This document shows, piece by piece, positions 1 to 8,614 of a DNA stretch of 64,000 nt. Position numbers and translations under genes: made by a program. Source of the DNA: Candidatus Thiodiazotropha endoloripes (lineage in GTDB: Bacteria; Pseudomonadota; Gammaproteobacteria; Chromatiales; Chromatiaceae); NCBI RefSeq assembly GCF_001708965.1, contig NZ_LVJW01000003.1, positions 1,860,001 through 1,924,000 of the forward strand, given 5' to 3'. How positions within the stretch are numbered: the stretch's first letter is position 1; the number at the start of each line of letters is the position of its first letter. The notes below the pieces were generated by a model. That model worked only from the letters and a program-made list of their open reading frames with translations, searched no databases and was not told where the DNA came from.

Positions 1-505
1 CCTTGTAGTCCATTCCATAGCCGAAAACGTAGCGGTCCTCCACCTGCAATCCAATAAAATCCGCTTTGAATCCGATACCCCGGTCATGTCTCTTTTCCAC
101 CAGAACCGCACTCAATACTTCCTCTGCACCCGCCTCCTGACAAGCTTCAACAATCGCTGCCAAGGTAATGCCATGATCCAGGATGTCATCAATGATAAGG
201 ATCGTCTCTCCGCTCAGTGAGGCACTGGGATGCCCTTTCCACTCCAGTTCAGAGCCTGATGTCCCCCCCCGATAGCGGGTTGCATGGATATAGTCATGAC
301 GCAGTGGAAAATTCAGCCTGGTAAGAAGTTGTCCAGCCGGTATCAAAGCACCGTTCATTACACATAACACCAGCGGATCCCTGTTCGCGAGCCGGTCACT
401 GATCTCCAGCGCCATTTGATCCAGGGCTTGTGAAATCTGTTGATTGTCATAGATCAAATCTGCTGTGGCCAATACTTCAGCGGCCTGTTGTGCACTAATC
501 ATCAT
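1..505 (-). CDS. hpt: Hypoxanthine-guanine phosphoribosyltransferase (3' end outside window)
   Basis: Purine salvage enzyme that joins hypoxanthine or guanine to PRPP in the cytoplasm. Translating the minus strand from 505 gives 168 codons with no stop before the window edge, so the C-terminus is missing. The PRPP-binding loop is clear (IIDDILDHGITLAA, about residues 105-118), with an upstream VLCVMNGALIPAG block and a downstream VEDRYVFGYGMDYKG block typical of the family. The ATG at 505 (or the adjacent ATG at 502) lies inside the last codons of nagZ, so the two genes overlap by about 11 bases and are probably co-transcribed. Family assignment is firm; the exact substrate preference is inferred. 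Confidence 0.9.
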   Translation of the reverse strand, partial: MMISAQQAAEVLATADLIYDNQQISQALDQMALEISDRLANRDPLVLCVMNGALIPAGQLLTRLNFPLRHDYIHATRYRGGTSGSELEWKGHPSASLSGETILIIDDILDHGITLAAIVEACQEAGAEEVLSAVLVEKRHDRGIGFKADFIGLQVEDRYVFGYGMDYK

Positions 506-1553
506 GGTCGAGTCCCAGATTTAGTGGAGTTTCCTGAGGGATTACGGAGAGTTGATTGACGGCCTGTTTCCAGCGGCTGTCCAGGTGAATCTGCTGAAGA
601 GAGCGCTGCTTCCTGCCATGCATCCTTACCAGGCGGACATGGGCAGCCGGATCGTTATAGGATTTCAAGCTTTCCAACACCTGTATTGCGGCAGGTCGAT
701 TGTTACAGACCAGGATCATGTCACATCCCGCTTCAAGTGCAACCATGGCACGATCAGCATAGTTCCCGGCTTCACTGGCTGCGGCCATATCCAGGTCATC
801 ACTGAAAATCACTCCCTGAAAACCCAGCTGCTGCCTGAGTACCTGCTTTAACCAAAATCCTGAAAAACCAGCCAGATCCTTGTCAATATGCTGATAGATG
901 ACATGTGCTGGCATAATTGCTTCCATACCGGCTTCGATCATACTTTCAAAAGGCCGCAGATCCTCCATTTTCAGATCCTCGAAACGCCGCTGATCAATCG
1001 GTAGGGCCAGATGGGAATCAGCTGCCACCCCACCGTGACCGGGGAAGTGTTTACCCACCACCGCCATACCGGCTTCATGACAGCCCTGCATCCATGCGTG
1101 TGCCAGGCGGGTAACCTCATCCGGGTTAGCGGAAAAGGCACGATCACCGATCACTTCACTGATCCCCAGACCAAGATCCAACACCGGTGCAAAACTGAAA
1201 TCAACACCACAGGCACGGAGCTCTGACGCCATCAACCAGCCACCAAGTTCTGTCAGCTTCAATCCCTGCTCCGGGTGTTTACGATACTGCTCCCCATACC
1301 AGGCCGCAGGTGGCAGTTCTGAAAAACCCTGTCGGAAACGCTGAACCCGTCCCCCCTCATGATCCACAGCAATGAGCAGTTGAGGAGTTCTGACACCATG
1401 AATATCGGCACAAAGCTGGTTGAGTTGCTCCATCGATTGATAGTTCCGGGAGAACAGGATAACCCCACCCACCGCTGGGTGCTTGAGCAACTCCTGATCG
1501 TCAGGGGTCATCTCCAGCCCTTCCAGATCAATCATCACCGGCCCAAGACTCAT
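495..1553 (-). CDS. nagZ: Beta-N-acetylhexosaminidase NagZ
   Basis: Cytoplasmic glycoside hydrolase family 3 enzyme of peptidoglycan recycling; it removes GlcNAc from GlcNAc-anhydroMurNAc peptides. The 352-residue length fits the single-domain proteobacterial NagZ. Visible motifs are VDHEGGRVQRF (63-73), KHFPGHGGVAADSH (168-181, carrying the His/Asp dyad loop) and SDDLDM (251-256, containing the catalytic aspartate). There is no signal peptide, as expected. The start MSLGPVMIDLEG matches the usual N-terminus of the family. It is followed directly, with overlap, by hpt. An L,D-transpeptidase plus oligopeptide transporter set lies 0.6-4.4 kb away, which gives a murein-recycling flavour to the region, although a plus-strand gene separates them. 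Confidence 0.95.
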   Translation of the reverse strand: MSLGPVMIDLEGLEMTPDDQELLKHPAVGGVILFSRNYQSMEQLNQLCADIHGVRTPQLLIAVDHEGGRVQRFRQGFSELPPAAWYGEQYRKHPEQGLKLTELGGWLMASELRACGVDFSFAPVLDLGLGISEVIGDRAFSANPDEVTRLAHAWMQGCHEAGMAVVGKHFPGHGGVAADSHLALPIDQRRFEDLKMEDLRPFESMIEAGMEAIMPAHVIYQHIDKDLAGFSGFWLKQVLRQQLGFQGVIFSDDLDMAAASEAGNYADRAMVALEAGCDMILVCNNRPAAIQVLESLKSYNDPAAHVRLVRMHGRKQRSLQQIHLDSRWKQAVNQLSVIPQETPLNLGLDHDD

Positions 1554-1771
1554 GCCATTTCTCCCTGATTCAAATTGGCATTAAGGATGGCCTTAAAGGG
1601 GTGCAAAATTACCCTTATACAGTGTCGAATGCTGTTTCCTGGTAGTTTTATTATCATTGAGTTTAAATACTGTCCGCGAGGGGCTATCAATCAACTAAGC
1701 TTGCTTAATACTATAAATTTTTACCTCAGTATGCCGCAAACATAGATGAAGTGAAAATCAGGGTTTGAATC

Positions 1772-2170
1772 ATGCGAAATCTCTTTTTTATCTGTCTCCT
1801 AGTGCTCATTCCAAGCCAACTTGTCTGGGCTGAGGATGAAGAAGAAAAGGCTCCACCAACAATCAGCTACTATCAGATCAAGCCTTCACTGGTTGCCAAT
1901 CTGGCGAAGGGAGGGAAATACATCCGTTGCGACATTCAGCTGATGACCAAAGACGAGGCTTTTCTCGAATCCTTGACTCTGCATGGGCCGGCGATACGTC
2001 ACGCACTGTTGATGTTGTTATCCGAACAGGATGGAAAAACCCTTAAATCCTCAGACGGAAAAGAAGCACTTCGTAAAGCTGCGCTTACCGAAGTCAAAAA
2101 AATTCTTGATGAAGCAACCGGCAATGATGCCGTCGAGGCACTGCTTTTCACAACATTTTTTGTTCAGTAA
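1772..2170 (+). CDS. FliL-family small secreted protein
   Basis: A 132-residue protein with an N-terminal hydrophobic segment (residues 1-20) ending at a plausible signal peptidase site (VWA-ED), an acidic linker, then a FliL-like domain (about 30-132: the block around ISYYQIKPSLVANL and the C-terminal EALLFTTFFVQ are characteristic). FliL proteins normally sit beside the flagellar stator, but no other flagellar gene is in this window, so this is a stand-alone paralogue. It is convergent with the downstream ABC permease, and its TAA stop (2168-2170) falls in the edge of a 35-nt dispersed repeat. The true function is not known. Confidence 0.75.
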   Translation: MRNLFFICLLVLIPSQLVWAEDEEEKAPPTISYYQIKPSLVANLAKGGKYIRCDIQLMTKDEAFLESLTLHGPAIRHALLMLLSEQDGKTLKSSDGKEALRKAALTEVKKILDEATGNDAVEALLFTTFFVQ

Positions 2171-2201
2171 GGCGAATTGGATTAGTGTCAACAGGCCCTA
2201 G
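2167..2201 (-). repeat. 35-nt dispersed repeat, copy 1
   Basis: Read on the minus strand it starts CTAGGGCCT followed by GTTGACACTAATCCAAT, one base different from the 17-base core of copies at 11421 and 13169. The far arm has diverged, so it is no longer palindromic. It sits exactly between two convergent genes and includes both stop codons (TAA of the fliL-like gene, TAG of the permease). Confidence 0.7.
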
Positions 2202-2992
2202 GAAGAGCGGTGGTCCAAGCGGTCCCTCAACCGGTCACCGAGCATATTGAGGGACAGTACCACCAGCATAATCGCCACCCCTGGCGCCAGTACCATATGG
2301 GGTGCCATCAACATATAGCTGGCCCCATCTCTGATCAGACTCCCCCAAGAAGCATCTGGTGGCTGAATACCCAATCCCAGAAAGGACAGTCCAGCTTCGG
2401 CAATCACCATGCCTGCCATCCCGAAGGTCGCTTCTACGATCAGTGGAGCTGACAACAGGGGCAGCAGATGACGTAACAGGATCAAATGACGAGGTGTTCC
2501 AAGGGCAATCGCTGCGGTAACGTGATCCCGCTGTTTGAGTGACAGTACCTGCCCCCGGGTCAAACGGGCAAATCCCACCCAACCCACGGCAGAGAGTGCG
2601 ATGATCAGATTATCCACACCTGGCCCCATGATACCGGCCAGTGCAATTGCCAGGAGTATTCCGGGAAATGCCAGAAACACATCCATAACCCTGACCAGGA
2701 TCAGATCCAGCCAGCCGCCCTGATAGCCCGCAATCAATCCAACAGCTGTACCAATCAACAGGGAGAGTGAGACCACGCCAAATGAGACCAACAGGGATAC
2801 CTGGGCACCGACCCAGATGCGTTGCAGAATCGGACGCCCCAGGTCGTCATAACCCATCAATCCCAGATCACCCGGTCGCATGAGAATTCGCTGCAGGTCG
2901 ATCTGGTTGGCTGAATCCACAACCCAACCTCCGGTGATGGCCGCCACAGTCCAAATTGCAAGGATGCCAAGTGGAAACCAATACCTGATCAT
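2198..2992 (-). CDS. Peptide/oligopeptide ABC transporter permease (DppC/OppC type)
   Basis: Inner-membrane permease subunit of a binding-protein-dependent peptide importer. From the ATG at 2992 it is 264 residues, with an N-terminal membrane segment (LGILAIWTVAAITGGWVV), five further hydrophobic segments, and the EAA loop AAIALGTPRHLILLRHLLP that contacts the ATPase. This start overlaps the stop of the DppB-type gene by 4 bases (ATGA), which is the usual coupling in these operons; an in-frame upstream extension to 3157 would run far into the neighbour and is unlikely. No ATP-binding subunits follow, because the next gene is convergent, so the energising ATPases must be encoded elsewhere. Confidence 0.9.
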   Translation of the reverse strand: MIRYWFPLGILAIWTVAAITGGWVVDSANQIDLQRILMRPGDLGLMGYDDLGRPILQRIWVGAQVSLLVSFGVVSLSLLIGTAVGLIAGYQGGWLDLILVRVMDVFLAFPGILLAIALAGIMGPGVDNLIIALSAVGWVGFARLTRGQVLSLKQRDHVTAAIALGTPRHLILLRHLLPLLSAPLIVEATFGMAGMVIAEAGLSFLGLGIQPPDASWGSLIRDGASYMLMAPHMVLAPGVAIMLVVLSLNMLGDRLRDRLDHRSS

Positions 2993-3921
2993 TTTGAACC
3001 ATCCAGCCGAATACGCGGATCGACCAATCCATACACCAGATCGGTCAGTGTATTGACCAGCACATACATCAGGCTGATAAAGAGCACGCATCCTTGCACA
3101 ACGGGATAGTCCCGTTTTTGAATCGATTCGATCATCAGTGAACCAATACCGGGCCAATCGAACACGACCTCGGTAACAACTGCGCCGCCCAGCAGTGCAC
3201 CGAGCTGCAATCCGAGCAGGGTGACTACCGGAAGCCAGGCATTACGCATCGCGTGACGCCAGATCACCTGTAGTTCAGCAACCCCTTTTGCCCTCGCCGT
3301 GCGGACAAAATCTTCCCCCAGGACTTCCAGTAAGCTACTCCGGACCATACGGGCAAGAATGGCGGCGAATCCTGTGCCCAAGGTCACGGCCGGCAAGATC
3401 AGGCTGGTGAAGCCCCCTCGCCCACTGACCGGGGTCAATCCCAGCCAAAGCGAGAAACAGAGTATCAACATCGGACCTAACCAGAAATTCGGTATTGAGA
3501 CCCCGAGCATGGAAAAACCCATCGCTCCCCAGTCCCAGGCTTTACCCCGCTCCACAGCAGCCAGAATACCTAGCGGAACAGCTATCAGCAGGGCTACAAA
3601 AAGCGCCGCAAAGGCCAGTTCCAGGGTGGCCGGGATGCGCTCTGTCAGCAACTCACTGACAGGTCGTTTGCTATGCAGGGATTGCCCAAAGTCGAATTGA
3701 GCCAAGCCACTGAAATAGTTCACCAACTGAGTCTCAATCGGCTGATCCAGACCGAGACTGGCACGTAATGCCTGCCGATCTGCAGGTCGTGCAGATTCCC
3801 CCAGCATCACATCCACAGGATCTCCAGGCACCAGATGAATCAGCAGAAAGACCAGGCAGGCAACTCCGAACATTGAGACAAGCGCAGTCACCACCCTGGA
3901 GAACATAAAGCGTCCCATCAC
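2989..3921 (-). CDS. Peptide/oligopeptide ABC transporter permease (DppB/OppB type)
   Basis: Second membrane subunit of the same importer, 310 residues. It shows the typical DppB N-terminus with one membrane helix (VVTALVSMFGVACLVFLLIHLVPGDP, quoted region 10-35), the conserved LVPGDPVD and LGLDQPI blocks, and the EAA loop RTARAKGVAELQVIWRHAM (about 206-224). The start overlaps the 3' end of the L,D-transpeptidase gene by 4 bases and the stop overlaps the DppC-type gene by 4 bases, so translation of the three is probably coupled. Substrate is unknown; the embedded transpeptidase suggests muropeptides (inference). Confidence 0.92.
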   Translation of the reverse strand: MMGRFMFSRVVTALVSMFGVACLVFLLIHLVPGDPVDVMLGESARPADRQALRASLGLDQPIETQLVNYFSGLAQFDFGQSLHSKRPVSELLTERIPATLELAFAALFVALLIAVPLGILAAVERGKAWDWGAMGFSMLGVSIPNFWLGPMLILCFSLWLGLTPVSGRGGFTSLILPAVTLGTGFAAILARMVRSSLLEVLGEDFVRTARAKGVAELQVIWRHAMRNAWLPVVTLLGLQLGALLGGAVVTEVVFDWPGIGSLMIESIQKRDYPVVQGCVLFISLMYVLVNTLTDLVYGLVDPRIRLDGSK

Positions 3922-4412
3922 TCCCTGATCTCCACCAACATGCCTGTCTCAACCCAATCGAACAGCTCGATAAGGTCCCGATTGTGCATTCGGATACAGC
4001 CATGGGATCTCGCTACCCCCATGGGCTCAAGATCCGGGGTACCATGGATGTAGATGTATCGTCTCAGGGTATCCACCCGACCACCGCGGTTGAAACCGGA
4101 TTCAATGCCTGATAACCAGATGATGCGGGTCAATACCCAATCCCGATCCGGCTGCTTTTTCGCCAACAACTCGCTATAGCGTTCTCCGGTTGGACGCCTA
4201 CCGACAAACACGGTGTTTAGCGGACAACCAGCACCGATCTTGATACGAACCCGATGCTTGCCTCGGGGGGTACAACCACTGTCTGTTGATTCACCAGGGC
4301 CGTTCAATCCGGTGGAGACCGGGTAGCAGGCCACCTCTTGAGCGGATTCCAGACAGCTCAGCTGCTGCCTGGCAAGGTCAATTCTCAGTTGCCGATTGCA
4401 CATGGTCTCCAT
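3918..4412 (-). CDS. L,D-transpeptidase-family (YkuD) protein
   Basis: A compact 164-residue YkuD-domain protein. The catalytic signature is intact: HGT at 123-125 and SHGCIRM at 136-142 with the nucleophile Cys139. Known family members form 3-3 cross-links or attach lipoprotein to peptidoglycan in the periplasm, but this one has no evident signal peptide, like many short gammaproteobacterial YkuD proteins. The 5' end overlaps the substrate-binding protein gene and the 3' end overlaps the DppB-type permease, placing it inside the transporter operon. The start could also be the ATG at 4403 (MCNRQL). The insertion of a cell-wall peptide enzyme between transporter subunits hints that the imported peptides derive from murein. 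Confidence 0.88.
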   Translation of the reverse strand: METMCNRQLRIDLARQQLSCLESAQEVACYPVSTGLNGPGESTDSGCTPRGKHRVRIKIGAGCPLNTVFVGRRPTGERYSELLAKKQPDRDWVLTRIIWLSGIESGFNRGGRVDTLRRYIYIHGTPDLEPMGVARSHGCIRMHNRDLIELFDWVETGMLVEIRE

Positions 4413-5901
4413 CCAAAGCTCGCTTCAGTTTTACTTGCGCCAAACCATCATAGTTACCATCTGACATCAGTTGATAGCCTTTGATCCGGCTTCCCTGGGC
4501 AGACAATTGATCTTCATACCAGAGTGGAATATAGGGTAGATCCCGGTGCAGTTCAGCAGCCACCTGGTGATAGAGCTCTGCCTGCGCAGAGAGGTTGTCC
4601 GTCTGCTCCGCCAGGTTGAGCAAATGATCGACCCTGTTGCTCGCATAACGGCCACGATTCGCCCCGCTTGGCGGTAATGCATCGCTGGCAAAGATATCCC
4701 GATAGATGTCAGGTGTCCTGATACCCACCCAGCTCAGACTGTAGAGCTGAAAGTTACCCTGTTTGATATCACCGAAGAAAGTACCCCAATCGTAGCTGCG
4801 CAGATCGATATCGATCCCCACCGCTTTCAACTGACTCTGGATCACTGTGGCGAGGCGTATCCGAAATGGGTCACTGGAAGTTTTATAGGTCAGTCTCAAT
4901 GGATTCGACTCGTTATAACCCAATGCAGCAAGCCGTTTCCTGGCCTTTTCGGGATTGTATTCATAGGCGGCCAACTGCTCTGAGGCCCAATGTTCAGGTG
5001 GAAACAGAGACTCCGCCTGACGCGCCGCCCCCTGCATCACCGATTGGATAATCGCCTGCCGGTCAATGGCGTGAGCGATCGCCTGTCGAATCTCCAGATT
5101 CCCTGTCAGGGGGTCCTGTAGATTGAAACCGATATAGGTATAGTTACTGCCTGGCTGCTGCTCCACCCTCAACCCCGGTTGACGGCGCAGATAGCCGATC
5201 AGTTCAGGAGAGAGATCATTTTGCAGCAGATCTATCTCATTTCTCAGTAACTTTAATGCTCTTACCGTTGGATTATTGACTGTAATGAGTTGAAAACCCT
5301 GTCCATCAGAGCGCCTCTGCAGATGAAGCTCCCCGGCTTGTGGCCACTCGATCAAATCAAAAGCGCCGCTGCCAACAGGCTCACGGGCAAAATTGTGAGC
5401 CTTCTCAATCAGTTCTGCAGGAAGGATGTCCAGGGTCAGATAAGCGGGAAAAAGTGGATCGGGACGCTTCAGGTGAAAATCGACTCGTTGTTCATCAATC
5501 ACTTCCATCGATGCGACCAGTTGCAGACTTGCCTGCTTGGGAGACGCCAGGGCTGGATCGAGCACCTGACGATAGGTTGTAACCACATCCCGGGCATTGA
5601 GCTTTTCACCGTTGCTGAACTCCCCTGTATGCTCATTCAGGGTAAAGCGGTAGTGGACGGGTGTAATCGCTTTCCAGTCTGCGATGCCGGGCTTCGGCAT
5701 ACTGTTGGGATCAAACTCAACCAGGCGCTGATAAAGCAGTCGGTTGACCCTTTCGGATGTTGCATCGGTAGCAAAGCGGGGATCGAGATTCAGCGGTGCA
5801 TTCGCCAGCCCCATACGGATCAACTCCGTCTCCTGCTCCTGACATGCCGTGATCAGTAAACAGGATAGCAGGAGTGCTGTCAGGAGGCCTCCCCTCGGCA
5901 T
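4378..5901 (-). CDS. Peptide ABC transporter substrate-binding lipoprotein (SBP family 5)
   Basis: Periplasmic solute-binding component of the peptide importer, about 507 residues. The N-terminus MPRGG...LLITAC has a lipobox (LITAC-Q) so the mature protein should start at a lipidated Cys and be membrane-anchored. Typical SBP_bac_5 features follow: LNLDPRFATDATSERVN near the N-terminus and a long C-terminal lobe with DLPYIPLWYEDQ. I chose the ATG at 5901, 4 bases after the CYTH gene stop; a GTG at 5916 in the same frame would overlap it. Downstream overlap with the L,D-transpeptidase gene supports one operon. Confidence 0.9.
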   Translation of the reverse strand: MPRGGLLTALLLSCLLITACQEQETELIRMGLANAPLNLDPRFATDATSERVNRLLYQRLVEFDPNSMPKPGIADWKAITPVHYRFTLNEHTGEFSNGEKLNARDVVTTYRQVLDPALASPKQASLQLVASMEVIDEQRVDFHLKRPDPLFPAYLTLDILPAELIEKAHNFAREPVGSGAFDLIEWPQAGELHLQRRSDGQGFQLITVNNPTVRALKLLRNEIDLLQNDLSPELIGYLRRQPGLRVEQQPGSNYTYIGFNLQDPLTGNLEIRQAIAHAIDRQAIIQSVMQGAARQAESLFPPEHWASEQLAAYEYNPEKARKRLAALGYNESNPLRLTYKTSSDPFRIRLATVIQSQLKAVGIDIDLRSYDWGTFFGDIKQGNFQLYSLSWVGIRTPDIYRDIFASDALPPSGANRGRYASNRVDHLLNLAEQTDNLSAQAELYHQVAAELHRDLPYIPLWYEDQLSAQGSRIKGYQLMSDGNYDGLAQVKLKRALDGDHVQSATEN

Positions 5902-5905
5902 CCGT

Positions 5906-6373
5906 TCACCATTCACGAAATGGATGTTTCACCAGATTGGCATTGTAATAGCGGGTATCACCGGACACCTCTTCACCAGCCCATTCCGGCATGACGAACC
6001 TCTCATCCACCCGGCTCAACTCAACCTCAGCCATCACCAGCCCCTGATTGGCACCATGAAACAGATCTAGGTCCCAGATATGATCACCACAGCGGACCTT
6101 GTATCGGACCTTATCGATCGCCGCACCGCTGACCAGATGGTCGAGGAGCTCCTCGGCCTCTTCGAGTGGAATCGGGTATTCATACTCCCGTCGACTGATA
6201 CCGACAGTACGCCCCTTGATGTTGATATTGGCCTCATCGCCATCCACCCTGACACGTACGGTGGCGTGATCCGTGGTTGCCAGATAGCCCTGCTTTATTA
6301 CCGCTTCACTGACCACGGAATCTTTCCATTTATCGTTTATAACTAAAAACTTACGCTCTATTTCTAAAGCCAT
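5906..6373 (-). CDS. CYTH-domain protein (triphosphate tunnel metalloenzyme)
   Basis: Single-domain, 155-residue CYTH protein starting MALEIERKFLV, the ExExK signature (Glu4, Glu6, Lys8) that lines the triphosphate tunnel. Other charged blocks (TVRVRVDGDEANINIKG and EYEYPIPLEEAEELL) match short bacterial CYTH proteins, which hydrolyse inorganic tripolyphosphate or act on other triphosphates. It is 1 base from the rlmD stop side and just upstream of the SBP gene, so it may head the transporter operon or be co-transcribed with rlmD. Which triphosphate it uses cannot be told from sequence. Confidence 0.85.
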   Translation of the reverse strand: MALEIERKFLVINDKWKDSVVSEAVIKQGYLATTDHATVRVRVDGDEANINIKGRTVGISRREYEYPIPLEEAEELLDHLVSGAAIDKVRYKVRCGDHIWDLDLFHGANQGLVMAEVELSRVDERFVMPEWAGEEVSGDTRYYNANLVKHPFREW

Positions 6374-7711
6374 TTATTTAACCTTTTCAAAGAGTGCTAT
6401 GGATTCCACGTGGGCGGTATGTGGAAACATATCCATAACTCCGGCACTGATCAGTCGGTAGCCATGTTCAGCTACTAAAATACCCGCATCCCTGGCCAGG
6501 GTTCCAGGGTAGCACGAGACATAGACAATGCGCTCAACACCCAGTTTAGGCAGATGATGCAGTACCTCCTGTGCCCCGCTCCTGGGTGGATCCAGCAGAG
6601 CTTTATTGAATGAGGTCTGCAGCCAGGGCTCATTGTCCAGTGTTTCATAGAGGTTTGCGGTATAGAAACTGGTATTGTCGAGATGGTTTCTGCTGGCATT
6701 TTCCCTGGCCCGCGCCACCAGCCCGGCATCACCTTCAACACCGGTGACCCGTGCCGCATGGCGCGCCATGGGCAGGGTAAAATTGCCCAATCCACAAAAC
6801 AGATCCAATACCCTGTCATCCCCCTGCAGTTGCAAAAGATCCACAGCACGCTGGATCATTTGTCGATTGATATCACTGTTTACCTGGGTAAAGTCACTGG
6901 GCAGAAAATCCAGAGTCAGATCGAATGCGGGCAGTTGATAACTGAGTGTTACCCCTTCACCCTGCAGTGGACGAATGGTTTCTGGTCCACCTTCCTGGAG
7001 GTAGATGGTTATTTTATGAGCTGGGGCAAATGCCTGAAGCTTTGCCAAATCCTCATCACTGGCCGGTTCCAGCAGTCGAAAGATCAACACACAGACCTCA
7101 TCACCCATAGCCATTTCGATCTGAGGGATCTGGTCTCTGATCGACAGTTGGTCAATCAGACGACTCATCTCAGGCAGCAACTCACCCACCCGTGGATGCA
7201 GAATGTGACAGCAATCGATGTCGGTGATGAATGAGGAACCCCGCTCCCTGAAGCCGATCAGAGTACCCCCCTTTTTAGGTACAAAGCGAACACCCAAGCG
7301 GGCCTTGCGCCGATAACCCCAGGCCGTCTCACCAACCAGAGGTGGCAGTATCTGTGCCGGTTCCACGTTACCGATGTGCTGCAGGCTCTCCAGCATCGAC
7401 TGCTGTTTGGCCTGCACCTGTGCCTTGCTGTCCTGGTGTTGCAGACTGCAACCGCCGCACACCCCGAACTGACTGCATTTGGGTTCAACCCGTTCCGCTG
7501 AGGGTTTGAGGACCTCTACCACCCGGCCTTCGTCATATTTACGCCAACGACCGGTATAGAGAAAACGGACGCTTTCTCCCGGTAAGGATCCATGCACAAA
7601 AGTGGCCTTGCCATCGATGTGAGTCACCCCTTTGGCATCATGGGTCAGGGACTCGATTTGAGCTTCAACCGGCTCAGTCGGCAGCTGCTTACGCCTACGC
7701 TTTCTTGCCAT
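6374..7711 (-). CDS. rlmD: 23S rRNA (uracil(1939)-C5)-methyltransferase RlmD
   Basis: RNA m5U methyltransferase, 445 residues. It has a basic N-terminus, a TRAM domain (about 13-70), the [4Fe-4S] ligand cluster CSQFGVCGGCSLQHQ, the SAM motif DLFCGLGNFTLPMA, the DPPRSGA motif, and the catalytic/Cys region VSCYPGTLARD near the C-terminus. The intact FeS cysteines favour RlmD (RumA) over the related TrmA. It abuts the CYTH gene downstream, and the cysM stop is only 3 bases upstream of its start. Confidence 0.94.
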   Translation of the reverse strand: MARKRRRKQLPTEPVEAQIESLTHDAKGVTHIDGKATFVHGSLPGESVRFLYTGRWRKYDEGRVVEVLKPSAERVEPKCSQFGVCGGCSLQHQDSKAQVQAKQQSMLESLQHIGNVEPAQILPPLVGETAWGYRRKARLGVRFVPKKGGTLIGFRERGSSFITDIDCCHILHPRVGELLPEMSRLIDQLSIRDQIPQIEMAMGDEVCVLIFRLLEPASDEDLAKLQAFAPAHKITIYLQEGGPETIRPLQGEGVTLSYQLPAFDLTLDFLPSDFTQVNSDINRQMIQRAVDLLQLQGDDRVLDLFCGLGNFTLPMARHAARVTGVEGDAGLVARARENASRNHLDNTSFYTANLYETLDNEPWLQTSFNKALLDPPRSGAQEVLHHLPKLGVERIVYVSCYPGTLARDAGILVAEHGYRLISAGVMDMFPHTAHVESIALFEKVK

Positions 7712-7714
7712 TAC

Positions 7715-8614
7715 TCAGTTCGCAGGGAATACGTCAGTCGACAGGTATCGATCACCGCGATCACAAATAATCGCTACGATCACTGCATTTTCAACAGTTT
7801 GTGAGAGCTTCAGCGCAGCTGCCACCGCACCACCGGATGAGATACCGGCAAAGATACCCTCCTTTGCCGCTAATTCACGGGTGGTCTGCTCAGCATCCTG
7901 TTGGGAAATATCGATAATCCGGTCAACCCGGCTGGCATCATAGATCTTCGGCAGATACTCTTCCGGCCAACGACGGATACCCGGAATGCTGGCGCCTTCC
8001 ATGGGCTGGACCCCAACAATCTCGATCTGAGGGTTTTTCGATTTGAGGAAACTTGATGTTCCCATGATGGTCCCGGTTGTGCCCATGGCACTGACAAAAT
8101 GCGTTACTCTGCCATCCGTATCCCGCCATATCTCGGGCCCGGTACCCTCAATATGTGCCTGAGGATTGTCCTGATTGGAGAACTGATCCAGGATCACCCC
8201 TTTGCCGGCAGTTTCAAGCTCCCGCGCTTTATCGATTGCAGCTTCCATACTGCCCTCTTTCGGGGTCAAAATCAGCTCGGCACCATAGGCCTTCATGACA
8301 GCCCGGCGCTCAAGACTCATGTGTTCGGGCATCACCAGGATCATATGGTATCCCTTGATCGCTGCTGCCATGGCCAGTGCAATCCCTGTATTGCCGCTGG
8401 TGGCCTCAATCAGAGTGTTTCCGGGTTTGATGCTGCCTCTCGCCTCAGCCAGGCGAATCATACTCAGGGCCGGCCTGTCTTTAACCGAACCGGCAGGGTT
8501 ATTCCCTTCCAGTTTCACTAAGATGGTATTGCTGTTCTCTACAGTAATACGCTGTAGGCGAACCAGCGGGGTATTGCCAATGAAGTCTTCGATGGTTTTA
8601 TATTGCATGGTCAC
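7715..8614 (-). CDS. cysM: Cysteine synthase B
   Basis: PLP-dependent O-acetylserine sulfhydrylase of the CysM type (299 residues), able in known members to use thiosulfate as well as sulfide. The PLP lysine is in NPAGSVKDRPA (about 36-46), the phosphate-binding loop is EATSGNTGIALA, and the substrate loop is SSGGAVAAALK. CysM rather than CysK is indicated by the overall length and by TIEDFIGNTPLVRLQR at the start. It is followed by rlmD after 3 bases. For a sulfur-oxidising organism a thiosulfate-using synthase would make sense, but that is context only. Confidence 0.92.
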   Translation of the reverse strand: MTMQYKTIEDFIGNTPLVRLQRITVENSNTILVKLEGNNPAGSVKDRPALSMIRLAEARGSIKPGNTLIEATSGNTGIALAMAAAIKGYHMILVMPEHMSLERRAVMKAYGAELILTPKEGSMEAAIDKARELETAGKGVILDQFSNQDNPQAHIEGTGPEIWRDTDGRVTHFVSAMGTTGTIMGTSSFLKSKNPQIEIVGVQPMEGASIPGIRRWPEEYLPKIYDASRVDRIIDISQQDAEQTTRELAAKEGIFAGISSGGAVAAALKLSQTVENAVIVAIICDRGDRYLSTDVFPAN

